DNA of 35,954 nt from the NCBI GenBank assembly GCA_027067385.1, contig JAMOVV010000108.1, positions 1 through 35,954 of the forward strand, in the 5' to 3' direction. A program made the position numbers and the translations under genes. The notes under the pieces are model-generated. The model made no database searches. It was not told where the DNA came from and saw only the letters and a list, made by a program, of their open reading frames with translations. Positions 8,489 to 17,107 of this stretch are shown here, in pieces; positions within the stretch are counted from its first letter, which is position 1; every line of letters begins with the position of its first letter. This stretch comes from Desulfarculaceae bacterium (GTDB lineage: Bacteria; Desulfobacterota; Desulfarculia; Desulfarculales; Desulfarculaceae).

Positions 8489-10375
8489 ATGCTCAATTTG
8501 ATGAGAAAACACGCCCGCAGTTGGCTCATAAAAATTCTCTTGGCCGTGGTGGCCCTGGTCTTTATCATCGGCTTTGGCATGGGCGGTTACGGCCCCGGCC
8601 AGGACGACCGCCTGGTGGAGGTCAACGGGGTGCCCATCACCAGCTACCAGCTCAACGACGAGCTGGGCCGGCTGCAGGAGGAGGCCAAGAAGCGCTTCGG
8701 TCCCCAGTTCGAGGCCATCGCCAAGTTCCTCAACCTCAAGCAGCGCGCCCTGAGCACCCTGGTGGACCGGGTGTTGATGACCCAGAGCGCCCAGGCCATG
8801 GGCCTGGCGGTGACCAACACCGAGCTGGCCGCCCACATCGCGGCCATCCCGGCCTTCCAGCTCCGCGGCCGCTTCAACGAACAAATCTACCGCCGGGTGC
8901 TGGCCCGCAACCGTATGACCCCGCAGTCCTTTGAAGACTCCCAGCGCACCCAGCTACTCTTTAACAAGCTCAGCACCCTGATGATCGGCGCGGTGCAGGT
9001 TACCGACCAGCAGGTCGAGCTGGCCCTGCGGGAAAAGCTCACCGAGATCAAGGCCGTATACGTGGTGTGCAAGCCGGCGGACTACGCCAAGGGGCTCACC
9101 GCCACCCCGGCCGAGCTGGCCGCCTACTACCAGCAGCACAAGGCCGACTACCAGGTGCCGGCCCAGGTGAAGCTGGCCTATATCACCTTCCCTGCCGCCG
9201 ATTACCTGACCCAGGTCAACGTCACCGAGGACGACATCGCGGCCATCTACCAGATTCAGCGCAAGCGCTATATCAAGCCGGAGCAGGTGGCCGCCAGTCA
9301 TATCCTCATCAAGCTGGCCCCCGACGCCCTGCCCCAGGCGGCCGAGGCGGCCAAGAAAAAGGCCCAGGAGATCATGGCCCAGGCCAAGGCGGGCAAGGTG
9401 ACCTTTGCCGAGCTGGCCAAGAAATACTCCGAGGGACCCACCGGTCCCAAGGGCGGTGACCTGGGGCTCTTTGGACGCGGCCAGATGGACCCGGCCTTTG
9501 AGAAGACCGCCTTTAGCCTCAAGGAGGGCGAGCTGGGCCTGGTGCGTACCCGTTTCGGCTACCACGTGGTCTTGGTCACCAAGAAGCTGCCGGCGCGCAC
9601 CATCCCCATGGGCGAGGTGGCCGGCGACATCCGCAAGGCCATCGAGGAGGAGCGGGCCGGCCGCCTGGCCCTGGCCGCGGCCGAGCGCGCCTTTGAGCTG
9701 GTGGGCAAGGGCATGAACCTGGAGGCGGTGGCCAAGAAGCTGGGCGCCACGGTGTCCACCACCGGCTGGACGGTGCTCGGGGCCAAGATTCCCGCCCTGC
9801 CCGGGGCCGACGGCATCAAGGGAGCCCTGGCCGGCATGGACGTGGGCAAGGTGGCCCGGCCGCTGTCCTACAAGATGGGGGCCTTCCTGGCCGCCATCGC
9901 CGCCAAGCGGCCGGCGCGCATCAAGTCCCTCAAGGAGGTGGAGGTGGAGGTGCGCTCCAAGGTCCTGGCCGAAAAGGCCGAGGAAAAAGCCCGGGCCGCG
10001 GCCACGGCGCTTTTGAAGAAGTGCGCCGCCGCCGCTGATCCGGCCAAGGCCCTGGCCGCCGAACCGCGGGCCGTCGAGACCGGCTGGCTGAAGCGCGGTG
10101 AGTCCGTAAAGGGACTCCGCGGCTCCGAAGGGCTGGTGCGCGCCCTGTTCTTGCGCCCGGCCGACAAGCCGGTGATCGACGAGGCGATCAAGGTCTTTGA
10201 CGGCTTCGTGGCCGCGGCGGTGGCCGGGCGCAAGCTGCCCAGCGAGCAGGAGATGGCCGCCCGGCGCGACGAGGTGGCCGCCGAGGTGTTGATGCAGCAG
10301 CGCCAGTTGTTCCTGCAGGCCTTCCGCACCGACCTCACGGCCGCCGCGGACATCAAGATTCTTGGCAAGCTCTGA
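8489..10375 (+). CDS. PpiD-like periplasmic folding chaperone, SurA_N and parvulin domains
   Basis: The 628-residue protein has a short cytoplasmic head, one membrane anchor at about residues 12-33 (ILLAVVALVFIIGFGMGGYG), a SurA-type N-terminal domain (VEVNGVPITSYQLNDELG, residues ~42-200), a parvulin domain at ~267-365 (ASHILIKLAP, GGDLGLFGRGQMDPAFE, FGYHVVLV) and a C-terminal chaperone part. That is the order and length of PpiD, which helps outer-membrane and secreted proteins fold at the SecYEG exit. GGGGAGG lies 9 bases before the ATG. It heads a four-gene run ending in two tRNA-modification genes. Confidence 0.9.
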   Translation: MLNLMRKHARSWLIKILLAVVALVFIIGFGMGGYGPGQDDRLVEVNGVPITSYQLNDELGRLQEEAKKRFGPQFEAIAKFLNLKQRALSTLVDRVLMTQSAQAMGLAVTNTELAAHIAAIPAFQLRGRFNEQIYRRVLARNRMTPQSFEDSQRTQLLFNKLSTLMIGAVQVTDQQVELALREKLTEIKAVYVVCKPADYAKGLTATPAELAAYYQQHKADYQVPAQVKLAYITFPAADYLTQVNVTEDDIAAIYQIQRKRYIKPEQVAASHILIKLAPDALPQAAEAAKKKAQEIMAQAKAGKVTFAELAKKYSEGPTGPKGGDLGLFGRGQMDPAFEKTAFSLKEGELGLVRTRFGYHVVLVTKKLPARTIPMGEVAGDIRKAIEEERAGRLALAAAERAFELVGKGMNLEAVAKKLGATVSTTGWTVLGAKIPALPGADGIKGALAGMDVGKVARPLSYKMGAFLAAIAAKRPARIKSLKEVEVEVRSKVLAEKAEEKARAAATALLKKCAAAADPAKALAAEPRAVETGWLKRGESVKGLRGSEGLVRALFLRPADKPVIDEAIKVFDGFVAAAVAGRKLPSEQEMAARRDEVAAEVLMQQRQLFLQAFRTDLTAAADIKILGKL

Positions 10376-10384
10376 TAGCGTCTC

Positions 10385-10825
10385 ATGCCTGACGCGCCGC
10401 CACCGGTCACCCTGCAGCCCATCGGGGTGGTGCGCTCACCTTACAAAACCACCCGGGACTGCCCCCGCCAGGGGCCCGGGGAACCGGTGGTCTCGGTGAT
10501 CGAGATCGCCCCGGCCTGGACCGAGGGGCTCGACGGCCTGCGGCCCGGCCAGGACCTGTGGGTTATCTGCCACCTGCGGGTCGATGGCCCGGTGCGGCTA
10601 ACGGTGCATCCCCGCGGCGACCGCAGCCGGCCGGCCCGCGGCGTACTGGCCACCCGCAGCCCCCGCCGGCCCTGCCCCCTGTCGCTCACCCTGGTGCGGG
10701 TGGTGGAGATCAAGGGCGGCCGGATCACGGTGCGGGGCCTGGAGATGATCGACGGCACCCCGGTGCTGGATATCAAGCCTTACCTGGCCGGGGTGGACAC
10801 GCCGCAGGAGGGGGAGGGCGGGTAA
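10385..10825 (+). CDS. trmO: TrmO/TsaA family tRNA methyltransferase
   Basis: This 146-residue protein is the TrmO (UPF0066) single domain. It opens with LQPIGVVRSPYK, has the SAM-site motif GVLATRSPRRPCPLSL near residue 80, and ends with GLEMIDGTPVLDIKPYL. TrmO N6-methylates t6A at position 37 of certain tRNAs. Members with just this domain also occur in bacteria and archaea without a tested substrate, so the exact target is inferred. It starts 9 bp after PpiD, and its TAA overlaps the next ATG (TAATG). Confidence 0.88.
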   Translation: MPDAPPPVTLQPIGVVRSPYKTTRDCPRQGPGEPVVSVIEIAPAWTEGLDGLRPGQDLWVICHLRVDGPVRLTVHPRGDRSRPARGVLATRSPRRPCPLSLTLVRVVEIKGGRITVRGLEMIDGTPVLDIKPYLAGVDTPQEGEGG

Positions 10826-11655
10826 TGAGCAAGCTGACGGTGGTGGTGGACAACACGGTGGGCATGAGCCGCCTGGCCGGCGAGCACGGCCTGTCGTTGT
10901 GGCTGGAGCACGCCGGGGTGCGGGTACTCTACGACACCGGGGCCGGGGTCGCCCTGATGCCCAACCTGGAGAGGCTGGGGCTGGACCCGGCCGCCTTGGA
11001 CGCGGTGGTGCTGAGCCACGGCCACTACGACCACACCGGCGGTTTGGCCGCCCTGCTGGCGGCGCGCGGCGGCGTTACCGATCTGTGGTGCCACCCCGAT
11101 GTCTTCGCCGGCCACCTGCACGACCAGGGCGACGGCAGCGCCTATGACATCGGCCCGCCCCTGGGCCGCCAGGAGGCCTACGAAAAGCTGGGGGCGCGCT
11201 TTAATTTCATCCGGGAAAACACCTCCCCCTGGCCCGGCATCACCCTGCTGGCCGCCATAGCCCGCACCACCGACTTCGAAGGCCCGGCGCCGGGGCTGGT
11301 GGTGCGCGGCCCCCGCGGCCTCGTGCCAGACCCCTTTCACGACGACCTGGCCCTGCTGGTGGCCGGCGACAGCGGACCGGTGGTGCTCACCGGCTGCGCT
11401 CACGCCGGGGTGATCAACGTGCTGCGGGCGGCCGAGGAATTGAGCGACGAGCCCATCGCCGCCCTGGTCGGCGGCACCCACCTGGGTCCGGCCCCACCGG
11501 CCCAGCAGGCCCGCGCCCTGGAGGAGTTGGCCGCCCGGCCGGCGCTGCACCTGGTGAGCGGCCACTGCACCGGCCCGGCCATGAACGCCATCTTGGCCCG
11601 CGTCCTGGGCGAGCGCTTCTTACCGCTGGCCGCCGGGATGAGCCTGGAGCTGTAG
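10825..11655 (+). CDS. MBL-fold metallohydrolase, dihydropterin RFA-P synthase-like
   Basis: The 276-residue protein has the metallo-beta-lactamase ligands SHGHYDHTGG near residue 70, TGCAHAGV near 190 and SGHC near 245. The N-terminus LTVVVDNTVG and the layout match the MBL branch whose archaeal member makes 7,8-dihydropterin-6-methyl-4-(beta-D-ribofuranosyl)-aminobenzene phosphate. Bacterial members have no settled function. I chose ATG 10825 over upstream in-frame codons: it overlaps the TrmO stop by one base and follows GGAGGGGGAGGG. It is translationally coupled between two tRNA-modification genes. Confidence 0.85.
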   Translation: MSKLTVVVDNTVGMSRLAGEHGLSLWLEHAGVRVLYDTGAGVALMPNLERLGLDPAALDAVVLSHGHYDHTGGLAALLAARGGVTDLWCHPDVFAGHLHDQGDGSAYDIGPPLGRQEAYEKLGARFNFIRENTSPWPGITLLAAIARTTDFEGPAPGLVVRGPRGLVPDPFHDDLALLVAGDSGPVVLTGCAHAGVINVLRAAEELSDEPIAALVGGTHLGPAPPAQQARALEELAARPALHLVSGHCTGPAMNAILARVLGERFLPLAAGMSLEL

Positions 11656-11658
11656 GTT

Positions 11659-12405
11659 GTGAAGTTCCTGGAGCGCCGGGTCATCAGCCTGTGCGGCAAG
11701 GCCATCCACGGCTGGTCCATGATCAACGACGGCGACCGGGTGGCCGTGGGCCTGAGCGGGGGCAAGGACTCCCTGGGCCTTTTGTGGCTGCTCAACCAGC
11801 GGCGGCGGCGGGTGCCCATTGACTACCACCTGGTGGCCCTGCACGTGGAGATGGGCTACGGCCGGGTGGACACCGCGGCGCTACGCGGGTTCTGCGATTC
11901 CCTGGGCATCGAGCTGGTCGTGCGCACCACCGACTTCGGCCCCCGGGCCCACAGCGAGGAGAACCGCGAGAACCCCTGCTTCTTCTGCGCCATGAACCGC
12001 CGGCGCGAGTTGTTTAAGATGACCGTGGACGCCGGCTGCGGCAAGCTGGCCCTGGCCCACCACCAGGACGATATCTTCGAGACTTTCTTCCTCAACGCCC
12101 TCTACGCCGGCAACCTCTCCACCATGATGCCGGTACAGCCCTTTTTCGATGGCAAGATCGTGATGATCCGTCCCCTGAGCCTGGTGGCCGCCGACCAGCT
12201 CCGCCGCCTGGCCGCGCTCAAGGGCTTCCCGGTGCAGCCGGCCTGCTGTCCCTCGGCCGGGGACACCAAGCGGGCGCGGGTGGGCGCGGTGCTAGAGGAC
12301 TTTTTCCGCGAAAATAAAAAGGTGCGCGGCAACCTGTGGCACGCCATCACCCACCCCAAGTTGGACTACCTGCCGCAACCCCCGGTCTTGGGCGATAAAA
12401 AATGA
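11659..12405 (+). CDS. TtcA-like tRNA 2-thiolation PP-loop ATPase
   Basis: The 248-residue protein is an N-type ATP-pyrophosphatase with SGGKDS at about residues 33-38. Two cysteine pairs follow: CFFC in ENPCFFCAMNRR, and a second site ACCPS near residue 193. LALAHHQDDIFETFF is the family's helix motif. This pattern matches TtcA, which uses a [4Fe-4S] cluster to make 2-thiocytidine at tRNA position 32. TtcA is usually 250-310 residues, so this is a short member. GTG at 11659 is 3 bases after the previous stop. It converges with the activator gene, 22 bp away. Confidence 0.85.
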   Translation: MKFLERRVISLCGKAIHGWSMINDGDRVAVGLSGGKDSLGLLWLLNQRRRRVPIDYHLVALHVEMGYGRVDTAALRGFCDSLGIELVVRTTDFGPRAHSEENRENPCFFCAMNRRRELFKMTVDAGCGKLALAHHQDDIFETFFLNALYAGNLSTMMPVQPFFDGKIVMIRPLSLVAADQLRRLAALKGFPVQPACCPSAGDTKRARVGAVLEDFFRENKKVRGNLWHAITHPKLDYLPQPPVLGDKK

Positions 12406-12427
12406 TCCCCGCTAGAGCGCCGGCCGC

Positions 12428-14278
12428 CTAGGCCCGGCCGGGCGCGGGAAAGAGCATGCCGGCCACGTACTGCTGGTTGAAGCGCGGGTGGGCGGCCAGC
12501 TCCAGGTAGCGCAATTCGGCGGCGATGCGCCGGGCCCGCCGGCGCTCACCACGGCTGAGCAGGGCCATCACCGCCCCGTCGCCGGCCGCGTTGCCCACCG
12601 GCTGCACCATCTCCGGGGTGACCCCCGGCAGCAGGCCGATGCCGCAGGCCTCGGCCGGGTCGAGGTAGTTGCCAAAGGCCCCGGCCAGCTTCACCCGGGC
12701 GATGGCCTCCACCCCCAGCTCGTCTATCATGATCGATACCCCGGCGTGGATGGCCGCCTTGGCCAACTGCAGCTCGGCCAGGTCGCCGTGGGTGAGCACC
12801 AGGTCGCGCTCCAGGCCGCCGTCGGAGGCGAAGGCTAAGACATACTCCAGGCCCTGGGGCCCCGGGCGCAGGCGCGGCCCCAGCCGGGCCGGGTCAAAGC
12901 CGCCGGACTCGGTCACCGCCCCGGCGGCCACCAACTGGCTCACCAGCGAAACCAGCCCCGAGCCGCAGATGCCCACCGGCGCAACATCGCCGATCACCTG
13001 CAGCTCCGGCTCCAGGTCCCCGGGCGAGATGATCACCCGCTGCACCGCCCCGGGCGCGGCCCGCATGCCCCAGGTGATGTGCCCGCCCTCAAAGGCCGGG
13101 CCGGCGGCGGTGGAGCAGCAGAGCATGGCCTGTCTCGTGGCCAGCACCAGCTCGCCGTTGGTGCCCAGGTCCACGATGAGAGTGGGCTCCTCGACCCGGT
13201 CGGCCCCGCAGGCCAGGGCGGCGGCCACGGTGTCGGCCCCCACGAACCCGGCCTTGACCGGCAGGGTGTAGAGCTCGGCCCGGCCGGCGCCGGCCAGGCC
13301 CAGGCGCCGGCCGGGCACCAGCCAGGCGCCGGCGATCATGGGGGCGTAGGGCGGCCGGGCCAGCGGTCCGGGCGGCAGGCCCAGGAAGATGTGGTGCATG
13401 GCGGTGTTGCCCACCAGCACCCACTCGAAGATGCGCGAGGGGTCCTGCCCGGCCTGGCGGCAGGCGGCCCGGGCCAACTCGCTTAGGCCGGCGCGTACCT
13501 GGTGGGCCAACTGCTCCAGCCCCTCGGGGTGGGACTCGCACAGGGATATGCGGCTGATGACGTCCTCGCCGTGGCTCACCTGGGGATTCATGGCCGCCTG
13601 GGTAGCCAGGCGGCGGCCGGTGCGCAGGTCGTGCAGGTAGGCCACCATGGTGGTGGTGCCCAGGTCCACCGCCAGTCCCAGGCAGGCGGCCCCGCCCGGG
13701 GGGGAGACCTCCAGCACCCGGCCGCGGCAATGCACCACCGCCTCCAGCCGGGCCCGGCCGTGGCCCGCCTCCGGCCCCAGGGTGCGCAGCACCGGCCAGG
13801 GCAGGTCCCAACCGCCGCGCTCGGAGTCGCCCAACTGCCGCTCCAGGGCCTCCTGGATACGGTCGCCCAGGCCGGTGACCCGGCCCAGGGACACCTCCGG
13901 CAGCTCGATCTCCACCGCTTGCACCGGGGGGTCGCAGGACAGCTCGGCCGCGGCGCCGTAGGTGAGGATAACCTGCTGGCGCTTACGGCTGGACTCGGGC
14001 ACCCACACCTCGGCCGGGCCGTCCACCTCGGCCTGGCAGGCCAGGCGAAAGCCTTGGGCCAGCTCGTCGCCCAGGTGCTTTGCCTCTTGCTCCGAGGCCG
14101 GGTTGGCCGGTCCCTGCAGGCGCACCTTGCACTTGCCGCACACGCCTTTGCCGCCGCAGGTGGACTCCAACATCACCCCGCAGGCCTGGGCCTGCTCCAA
14201 TAGGCTAAGGCCGGCCGCCGGCGCGGCCCGGCGGCCCATGGGCTGGAACACGATCGCCTGGTCCCGGTGGCGGCTCAT
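12428..14278 (-). CDS. Reductive activator of corrinoid enzymes (ferredoxin-ASKHA, RACE-like)
   Basis: The 616-residue protein joins an N-terminal plant-type ferredoxin domain, with [2Fe-2S] ligands C41, C47, C50 and C81, to a C-terminal ASKHA ATPase. The latter has the phosphate loops LAVDLGTTTMVAYL near 203 and LIVDLGTNGELVLA near 371, plus VGNTAMHH. This architecture is that of RACE/RamA-type activators, which use ATP and a low-potential electron to reduce accidentally oxidised Co(II) corrinoid back to Co(I). AGGAAGG precedes the ATG. It is the last gene of the corrinoid operon and presumably services the corrinoid protein encoded 140 bp upstream. Confidence 0.92.
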   Translation of the reverse strand: MSRHRDQAIVFQPMGRRAAPAAGLSLLEQAQACGVMLESTCGGKGVCGKCKVRLQGPANPASEQEAKHLGDELAQGFRLACQAEVDGPAEVWVPESSRKRQQVILTYGAAAELSCDPPVQAVEIELPEVSLGRVTGLGDRIQEALERQLGDSERGGWDLPWPVLRTLGPEAGHGRARLEAVVHCRGRVLEVSPPGGAACLGLAVDLGTTTMVAYLHDLRTGRRLATQAAMNPQVSHGEDVISRISLCESHPEGLEQLAHQVRAGLSELARAACRQAGQDPSRIFEWVLVGNTAMHHIFLGLPPGPLARPPYAPMIAGAWLVPGRRLGLAGAGRAELYTLPVKAGFVGADTVAAALACGADRVEEPTLIVDLGTNGELVLATRQAMLCCSTAAGPAFEGGHITWGMRAAPGAVQRVIISPGDLEPELQVIGDVAPVGICGSGLVSLVSQLVAAGAVTESGGFDPARLGPRLRPGPQGLEYVLAFASDGGLERDLVLTHGDLAELQLAKAAIHAGVSIMIDELGVEAIARVKLAGAFGNYLDPAEACGIGLLPGVTPEMVQPVGNAAGDGAVMALLSRGERRRARRIAAELRYLELAAHPRFNQQYVAGMLFPAPGRA

Positions 14279-14417
14279 GGGCCTTCCTGGATGTGGGATG
14301 GCTGGATCATCATCGGCCTAGCCTAGCACGCCCGCTATCTTCCGCCCAAGCCGGCCCACCGGGGGCAGGGACCGCAGGGTGCGGCCGGGGATGAACCGGG
14401 AAAGGGAAGGGTATCGC

Positions 14418-15065
14418 TTAGTTCAACCCCATTAGGGACTTTATGGCCTTGACCGCGTCCACCGCGTCGGCGGCGTGGCCGTCGGCGCCGCAGGTCTCCA
14501 TGGCGAACTTCTTGGTAACCGCGGCCCCGCCACATATCACCTTGACCTTGTCGGCCAGGTCGCTCTGCTTAAAGGCCTCCACCGTGGCTTTGACGTAGGG
14601 GTCGCCGGTGGTGAGCAGACTGGAAAGCCCCACTACGTCGGCTCCCAGCTCGCGGGCCTTTTCCACGAAGGTGTCAGGTGGCACGTTCTCGCCGATATTG
14701 ATGACCTCGAAACCCGAGCTCTCCAGCATGAGCACCACCAGGTTCTTACCGATGTCGTGCAGGTCGCCGAAGACGGTGCCGATGACCACGGTGCCCAGCT
14801 TTTCCTTGGTCGAGCCGTCGGCCTCGATCAGCGGTTTGATCACGTCCAGGCCGGTCTGCATGGTGCGGGCGGCGATCATCATCTCGGGAACGAATATCTT
14901 CTTGGCCTCGAAGCGGGCGCCTACCTCTTTCATGGCCTCGATCATGTAGTCGTTGATCAGGGCGTTGGGGTCGGCGCCGTCGTCCAGGGCGGCCTGGACC
15001 AGGCCGACGATGTCGTTGCGTTTGCCCTTGATTATCGCCTGGCGGATAGCATCCAAATCTGCCAT
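14418..15065 (-). CDS. Methyltransferase corrinoid protein, B12-binding
   Basis: The 215-residue protein has a helical cap (residues ~1-85, ending in FVPEMMIAARTMQTGLDVI) and a Rossmann B12 domain. The base-off/His-on motif D101-L-H103-D-I-G106 is intact, with H103 the expected cobalt ligand, followed by GLSSLLTTGD near 146 and ICGGAAVT near 177. It shuttles a methyl group on cobalt between the UroD-type methyltransferase and the tetrahydrofolate methyltransferase. AAGGAGG lies 7 bases before the ATG. The family includes MtaC, MtbC and MtvC; substrate class cannot be told from this subunit. Confidence 0.93.
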   Translation of the reverse strand: MADLDAIRQAIIKGKRNDIVGLVQAALDDGADPNALINDYMIEAMKEVGARFEAKKIFVPEMMIAARTMQTGLDVIKPLIEADGSTKEKLGTVVIGTVFGDLHDIGKNLVVLMLESSGFEVINIGENVPPDTFVEKARELGADVVGLSSLLTTGDPYVKATVEAFKQSDLADKVKVICGGAAVTKKFAMETCGADGHAADAVDAVKAIKSLMGLN

Positions 15066-15102
15066 GGGGGCCTCCTTGTAAACTGCGGTCGCGTTAGGTG
15101 GG

Positions 15103-15960
15103 CTAGTCCTCTGCCGGGAACTGCTCCCGGTAGGCGGTGATGAAGTTCATGGCAAACTCGTCCTTGGCCGTGAACAAGTCGGTTAGCAGCAGGGTGCGCC
15201 GGGTCTCCCAGGCCGTGGGGTCGGTGATGGGACAGGTGAGCCCGCACATCACGGCCATGGCCAAAAACACGCAGTTGACCGAGCGGCGATCGGGCAGGCC
15301 GTAGGACACGTTGCTGGCCCCTATGGTCTGGTTCACCCCGAAGCGCTGGCGGATACGCTGCAGGGCCGTCAGCGCGGCCAGGCCGGCCTGGTCGTCGGCG
15401 GCCACGCTCATGGCCAAGGGGTCGATGATCACGTCTTCGGCGGGGATGCCGGCGCCGGCGCAACGGTCAAGAATCTTGTCGGCGATGGCCAGGCGGGAGT
15501 CCACGTCGGCCGGGATGCCGCTGTCGTCCATGGTGAGGGCCACCACCGCGGCCTGGTGCCGGGCCACCAGGGGCAGCACCTCGGCCAGCTTGGCCTCCTC
15601 GCCGTTGACCGAGTTGACCAGGGCCTTGCCCGGGTAGGCCGCCAGGCCGGCGGCCAGGACCTTGGGGTTGGCCGAGTCGATGCAAAGCGGCACCTCGGTG
15701 ACTTCACCCACCGCTTGCAGGGCCTGGACCATCAGGGCCTCTTCGTCGGCCCCGGAGATGCCCACGTTGACGTCGAGCACGGTGGCCCCGGCCTTGACCT
15801 GGGCCAGGGCCTCTTCCTGCACCAGGCTCAGGTCGCCTTTTTCCAGGGAGGCGGCCAGCTTCTTGCGCCCGGTGGGGTTGATGCGTTCGCCGATGATCAC
15901 CACCGGCTGGTCGTCGCCGATGATCACTTCCTGCTGGGGGCTGCTGATCTTGGTTTGCAT
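15103..15960 (-). CDS. Methyltetrahydrofolate:corrinoid methyltransferase, DHPS-like
   Basis: The 285-residue TIM-barrel protein has the pterin-binding features of AcsE/MtvA-type enzymes: IGERINPTGRKKL near residue 22, VLDVNVG, PLCIDSANPKVL, ALVNSVNGEE, DPLAMSV and GASNVSYGLPDRRSVN. It likely takes the methyl group from methylcob(III)amide to tetrahydrofolate, feeding the Wood-Ljungdahl methyl branch. ATG 15960 is 17 bp after the UroD-type gene. The in-frame frame running further upstream is antisense-free shadow inside that gene. The ribosome site is weak, suggesting translation coupled to the upstream gene. Confidence 0.9.
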   Translation of the reverse strand: MQTKISSPQQEVIIGDDQPVVIIGERINPTGRKKLAASLEKGDLSLVQEEALAQVKAGATVLDVNVGISGADEEALMVQALQAVGEVTEVPLCIDSANPKVLAAGLAAYPGKALVNSVNGEEAKLAEVLPLVARHQAAVVALTMDDSGIPADVDSRLAIADKILDRCAGAGIPAEDVIIDPLAMSVAADDQAGLAALTALQRIRQRFGVNQTIGASNVSYGLPDRRSVNCVFLAMAVMCGLTCPITDPTAWETRRTLLLTDLFTAKDEFAMNFITAYREQFPAED

Positions 15961-15977
15961 AGTAATTGTGTCCGGTG

Positions 15978-17021
15978 TCAGGTTATCTTGCCGTATTGCT
16001 TGGCGGTGGTGAGGGCGGCGACCACGTTCTCGTCCGGCACACCAAAGGTGAGCCCCACGGTATCGATGGAGAAGTTGTTTAGCGGAGCGCCCTGGTCGAT
16101 GGCGTCCTTCACCGTGGCCGCCACCTCCTCCGGACCGCTGTTTTTCATGAGCACCGGGCTGATGCGGGCGTTGAAGGCCACGGCGGGGCCGAGCACCTCG
16201 CGGGCGTGCTGGAAGTCGGTGCCAAAGCCGGCCTCCACGAACACCAGGTTTTTCACCTTGGCGTATTGCTCCACCACCGGGTCCAGGCTGCCGCAGTGGT
16301 GGATGCCAAAGGGCCGGCACTGCTCGGCGATGAGGTTGTCGTAGGGCAGGCCGAACTCGGCGTAGGTGTCGCCCGATATCTGCTCCACCGTGCAGTTGGG
16401 GATGCAGAAGATGCTGGGGTCGCACATGGGCGTGGTGTCCAGCGCCCCGGTGCCGGTGATGGGGTAGACCAACTGCCAGAGGTCGATGATGCACTCGGCG
16501 CAGAACTTCAGCAGCCGGTGGGCAAATTCGGGGTCCTCGAAATAGTCGATGTAAAACTCGTCGCCGCGCAGCTTCAAGGCCAGGTTCTGCACCCCGGTGG
16601 GGTTGATGTCGCCCACCACCACGCCGTACCTGGACTTGAGGTGGTCGCACTGGCGCAGCATGGTGGCCATGGGTTCGGCGGTCCTCAGGTCCGGCTTGGT
16701 CAGCCGGTCGCACTCTTCTTTAGAAAGGTTCTGGGGCATGGCCCAGGGCAGGGCGCCCTCTTCGTAGACGATCTCGCAGCCAAACACCGCCGGCAGCATC
16801 ACCATGCCAAAGGTGATCAGCGGGCGGGGGGCCGGGTCGGGATCGCCGAGGCCCACATGGCCGAACTGCTCATACAGGGCCTTTTGCTGGACCATGACCA
16901 CCTCTACCCGGTAGTCGGGGTCGTAATAGTATTCGCGGTTGCCCACCAGGATATCGTGGGTCTGTTTCCACCAGTCGGGGTAGAACCCCACGCCGAGGGT
17001 GATGTGGTCTTTGATGGTCAC
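15978..17021 (-). CDS. UroD-family corrinoid methyltransferase
   Basis: The 347-residue protein belongs to the uroporphyrinogen decarboxylase superfamily, methyltransferase branch (MtaA, MtbA, CmuA, MtvB-like). GDINPTGVQNLALKLRG and the zinc motif H241-H-C243-G fit it. In this operon it most likely demethylates an unknown methoxy, methylamine or methylthio compound onto the corrinoid protein. An ATG at 17066 is in frame, but it would sit at the predicted transcription start. GTG 17021 has AAAGGA 9 bases upstream and begins MTIKDH, so I prefer it. Oddly, no Cys follows C243, so the usual third zinc ligand seems to be Val322. Confidence 0.87.
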   Translation of the reverse strand: MTIKDHITLGVGFYPDWWKQTHDILVGNREYYYDPDYRVEVVMVQQKALYEQFGHVGLGDPDPAPRPLITFGMVMLPAVFGCEIVYEEGALPWAMPQNLSKEECDRLTKPDLRTAEPMATMLRQCDHLKSRYGVVVGDINPTGVQNLALKLRGDEFYIDYFEDPEFAHRLLKFCAECIIDLWQLVYPITGTGALDTTPMCDPSIFCIPNCTVEQISGDTYAEFGLPYDNLIAEQCRPFGIHHCGSLDPVVEQYAKVKNLVFVEAGFGTDFQHAREVLGPAVAFNARISPVLMKNSGPEEVAATVKDAIDQGAPLNNFSIDTVGLTFGVPDENVVAALTTAKQYGKIT

Positions 17022-17076
17022 AACAGGTGTCCTTTCATGATCCGGTAGCGCTTTAGACACTCCCATATCGCTTGGT

Positions 17077-17093
17077 TACAACTTATGTGCCAA
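17077..17093 (-). promoter_or_regulatory. Candidate sigma-54 promoter of the corrinoid operon
   Basis: On the minus strand TTGGCAC-ATAAG-TTGTA has the GG-N10-G spacing of -24/-12 promoters (GG at 91-90, G at 79). The -12 element reads GT instead of GC. Transcription would start near 17066, about 45 bp before the GTG start of the UroD-type gene. A sigma-54 activator remnant directly upstream supports the call. Confidence 0.6.
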
Positions 17094-17107
17094 GTCCACT
17101 GTATTCT

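Noticed and set aside
12406-12440. Bidirectional terminator between ttcA-like and activator genes
   Set aside because: GC inverted repeats exist (CCGGCCG...CGGCCGG), but no T tract on either strand.
17022-17107. Cobalamin riboswitch before the corrinoid operon
   Set aside because: The leader after the candidate promoter is only about 45 nt and shows no B12-box-like sequence.
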